Below are positions 6,639-8,215 of a stretch of DNA of 8,215 nt, one piece after another. The position numbers and the translations under genes are program-made. Below the pieces are notes generated by a model. It was not told the DNA's origin and made no database searches. It worked only from the letters and a program-made list of their open reading frames with translations. How positions within the stretch are numbered: position 1 is the first letter of the stretch; the number at the start of each line of letters is the position of its first letter. The stretch is taken from positions 1-8,215 of the forward strand of contig CAILTZ010000034.1 of NCBI GenBank assembly GCA_903837255.1, read 5' to 3'. The stretch is from an uncultured Pirellula sp. Its GTDB lineage: Bacteria; Planctomycetota; Planctomycetia; Pirellulales; Pirellulaceae.

Positions 6639-8215
6639 ATGGCACTCGACAAGTCCGCAAAGAAATGGGATCGATCGGTCCGATGGGACATGCTCGGCGT
6701 GGTCCTCTTTGGTATCACCGCCGTGGTTTGGGTGGCTCTATTTACCCATGACCCGGCCGATGACCTTAGGCCTGCTCTGGGGTTTAGCTCAGCGACTGGG
6801 CAAGACAGCTCGATGTATCCGAGTTGGATCGCTCCTGCGGTCTACCCTCCGAATGAGAAATTTCATAATGAAGCCGGCTTTTTGGGGGCACTCATCAGCC
6901 AAATTCTCTTCCAAGCCACCGGCATCGGAGCCTACCTGATCGCTCTGCTACTCCCGATCTCCGGAGTGGTCTGCTTTCGAAAATTGCCCTGGGCAAGCCC
7001 CTTGGGAAGAAGCCTCGGTTGGAGTTTGTTGCTCGCCTCCCTGTGCGCACTTCCCGATCGACTCGGTCTGCCGATCCCTCTCAGCGTTCCGATCGGTCGA
7101 GGAGGATACCTAGGGGCTCTGATCAATACTTGGCTAAACGAACATCTTGCTTTCACCGGTGGTCTGATTTTCCTCTTGGCAGTCTTTGCCATCGGACTGC
7201 TTCTGAGCACTGAGTACGCTCTGATCCGCTACCTAGGCTTCGCTACCACCGGCAGCATGAGCTTGCTCAAGGCCCTGCAGTTACGGCTCTCCGATGGTTG
7301 GGCCCGCACTACCAGTGGCTCGGGAATCTTCAGCGGTCGCCGATCCGACTTGCCCGCCTCGGTCACCCTGCGCGATGGCGCACCGATCGTGTCGCTCGAC
7401 GGAGGCCCACTTCCCTCATTTACCGATCTGGCCAAACGCCCATTCGGAATCCCAGAAGGAAATCGGCCCGATGACCAGCAAACAACCGAGGATGCAGACG
7501 GACCCGCCATCCGAATAGGTCGCCGAGCAACGACCTCGTTCAGCAGCCAAGACCTATCGGGTGGCTCCAAACCTGTCGGACGCACCGACCTGTCGACCTC
7601 CAAAAACAAGTCGTCTAAAAAAGCCAGCAGCCATCTAGCCGACGATGACTACCAAGAGGATGAACAAACCGAAGACAGTCAGTACGAATCGCAGGAACAA
7701 GAATACGAGGTAGCCGAATCCCACTCGACCAAGGGCCATGACTCTTTTGGCGACCAAACCGACGAGGGAAACATCCAGGACCCCGTCCATGACGACTCGA
7801 TCGATCTAGGTCAAACGGCTCATGGCAAACTGCGAGCCGACCAATCGCACAATGTCCAAGCACAGGGCGATCCAGAGCAGGGAGATCCAGCCTCAAGCCC
7901 TAGAATCCGAAATTCAAAAAACCGAAAAAAGGACGAGGAAGAAGAGGAGCGAAACTCGCTGTACAATTCGTTGAATGACACCAAGCTACCTGCCGGGAGC
8001 GAGGAGTATGTCCTGCCGAGCGTCGAGCTATTGGCCGAAGGCGACGATTTTTCGTACGACGAGCAGACCGAGGAAGTCAAACGCAAAGCGAGGGTCTTGG
8101 AGCAGACGTTTCTCAATTTTGGTTTCAATATTCGCGTCGTCGAGATCGAAACCGGGCCCGTCATCGCCCAATATGAAATCGAGATGGAAGCCGGGCTGCG
8201 GCTCTCGAAGATCAC
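6639..8215 (+). CDS. ftsK: FtsK/SpoIIIE-family DNA translocase, N-terminal part (3' partial)
   Basis: At least 525 residues, open to the window end. FtsK anchors at the division septum and pumps chromosomal DNA to resolve the terminus. The membrane domain has hydrophobic segments at about 18-36, 95-113, 126-138 (short) and 172-190, with GRGGYLGALI at 153-162, resembling the usual four-helix anchor. A hydrophilic, strongly acidic linker follows (about 205-455), rich in Asp, Glu, Gln and Ser and including a KDEEEEE run. From about 457 (YVLPS) the alpha domain begins; RKARVLEQTFLNFGF, ETGPVIAQYEIE and AGLRLSKI are typical FtsK sequence. The Walker ATPase motor and the DNA-reading gamma domain lie beyond the window. 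The start at 6639 is chosen because an in-frame stop sits at 6606-6608 and the next Met (codon 18) would cut into the first membrane helix. The SpoIIIE name would be equivalent at this level. Confidence 0.93.
   Translation, partial: MALDKSAKKWDRSVRWDMLGVVLFGITAVVWVALFTHDPADDLRPALGFSSATGQDSSMYPSWIAPAVYPPNEKFHNEAGFLGALISQILFQATGIGAYLIALLLPISGVVCFRKLPWASPLGRSLGWSLLLASLCALPDRLGLPIPLSVPIGRGGYLGALINTWLNEHLAFTGGLIFLLAVFAIGLLLSTEYALIRYLGFATTGSMSLLKALQLRLSDGWARTTSGSGIFSGRRSDLPASVTLRDGAPIVSLDGGPLPSFTDLAKRPFGIPEGNRPDDQQTTEDADGPAIRIGRRATTSFSSQDLSGGSKPVGRTDLSTSKNKSSKKASSHLADDDYQEDEQTEDSQYESQEQEYEVAESHSTKGHDSFGDQTDEGNIQDPVHDDSIDLGQTAHGKLRADQSHNVQAQGDPEQGDPASSPRIRNSKNRKKDEEEEERNSLYNSLNDTKLPAGSEEYVLPSVELLAEGDDFSYDEQTEEVKRKARVLEQTFLNFGFNIRVVEIETGPVIAQYEIEMEAGLRLSKI

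Noticed and set aside
7900..7950. A/G-rich stretch as a possible sequence repeat or slippage site
   Set aside because: It simply encodes the Lys/Asp/Glu-rich part of the FtsK linker, which is normally of low complexity, and the frame continues cleanly into the alpha domain.

Overview
The window reads as chromosomal DNA from a planctomycete, most likely of the Pirellulaceae type. That placement is inferred from the style of the giant multihaem cytochrome fused to a propeller, the Gfo/Idh/MocA oxidoreductase, moderate-to-high GC and weak use of Shine-Dalgarno sites; no marker gene here proves it. Five protein genes fill almost everything. There are no RNA genes, mobile elements or CRISPR arrays that I can see.

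Layout. (1) Positions 1-3890, plus strand: the 3' part of a very large multihaem c-type cytochrome with ten CxxCH haem sites, a His-rich connector and a C-terminal propeller of about six LVIVD-like repeats. The frame is open to the left edge, so the start and any export signal lie outside. (2) 3913-5091, plus strand: a Gfo/Idh/MocA-family NAD(P)-dependent oxidoreductase, 22 bases after the cytochrome stop and with a good ribosome binding site, so probably co-transcribed. (3) 5891-5088, minus strand: a TrmB-like tRNA (guanine-N7) methyltransferase with an altered catalytic motif. Its stop codon interlocks with that of the oxidoreductase in a single CTAG. (4) 6412-5894, minus strand: a gamma-class carbonic anhydrase-like hexapeptide protein, followed after 2 bases by the methyltransferase, so these two form a small operon. 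(5) 6639 to the right edge, plus strand: the N-terminal part of an FtsK/SpoIIIE DNA translocase, cut off by the window before its ATPase motor.

The 226-base gap between the carbonic anhydrase-like gene and ftsK is the only sizeable non-coding stretch. It should hold divergent promoters, and candidates are visible on both strands. The one for ftsK would start transcription at or next to the start codon, suggesting a leaderless message.

The genes do not make one pathway. The cytochrome is an exported or periplasmic electron-transfer protein. The oxidoreductase is probably sugar or polyol metabolism and is linked to it only by position. The minus-strand pair and ftsK are housekeeping-type genes. 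The most unusual item is the cytochrome-propeller fusion.
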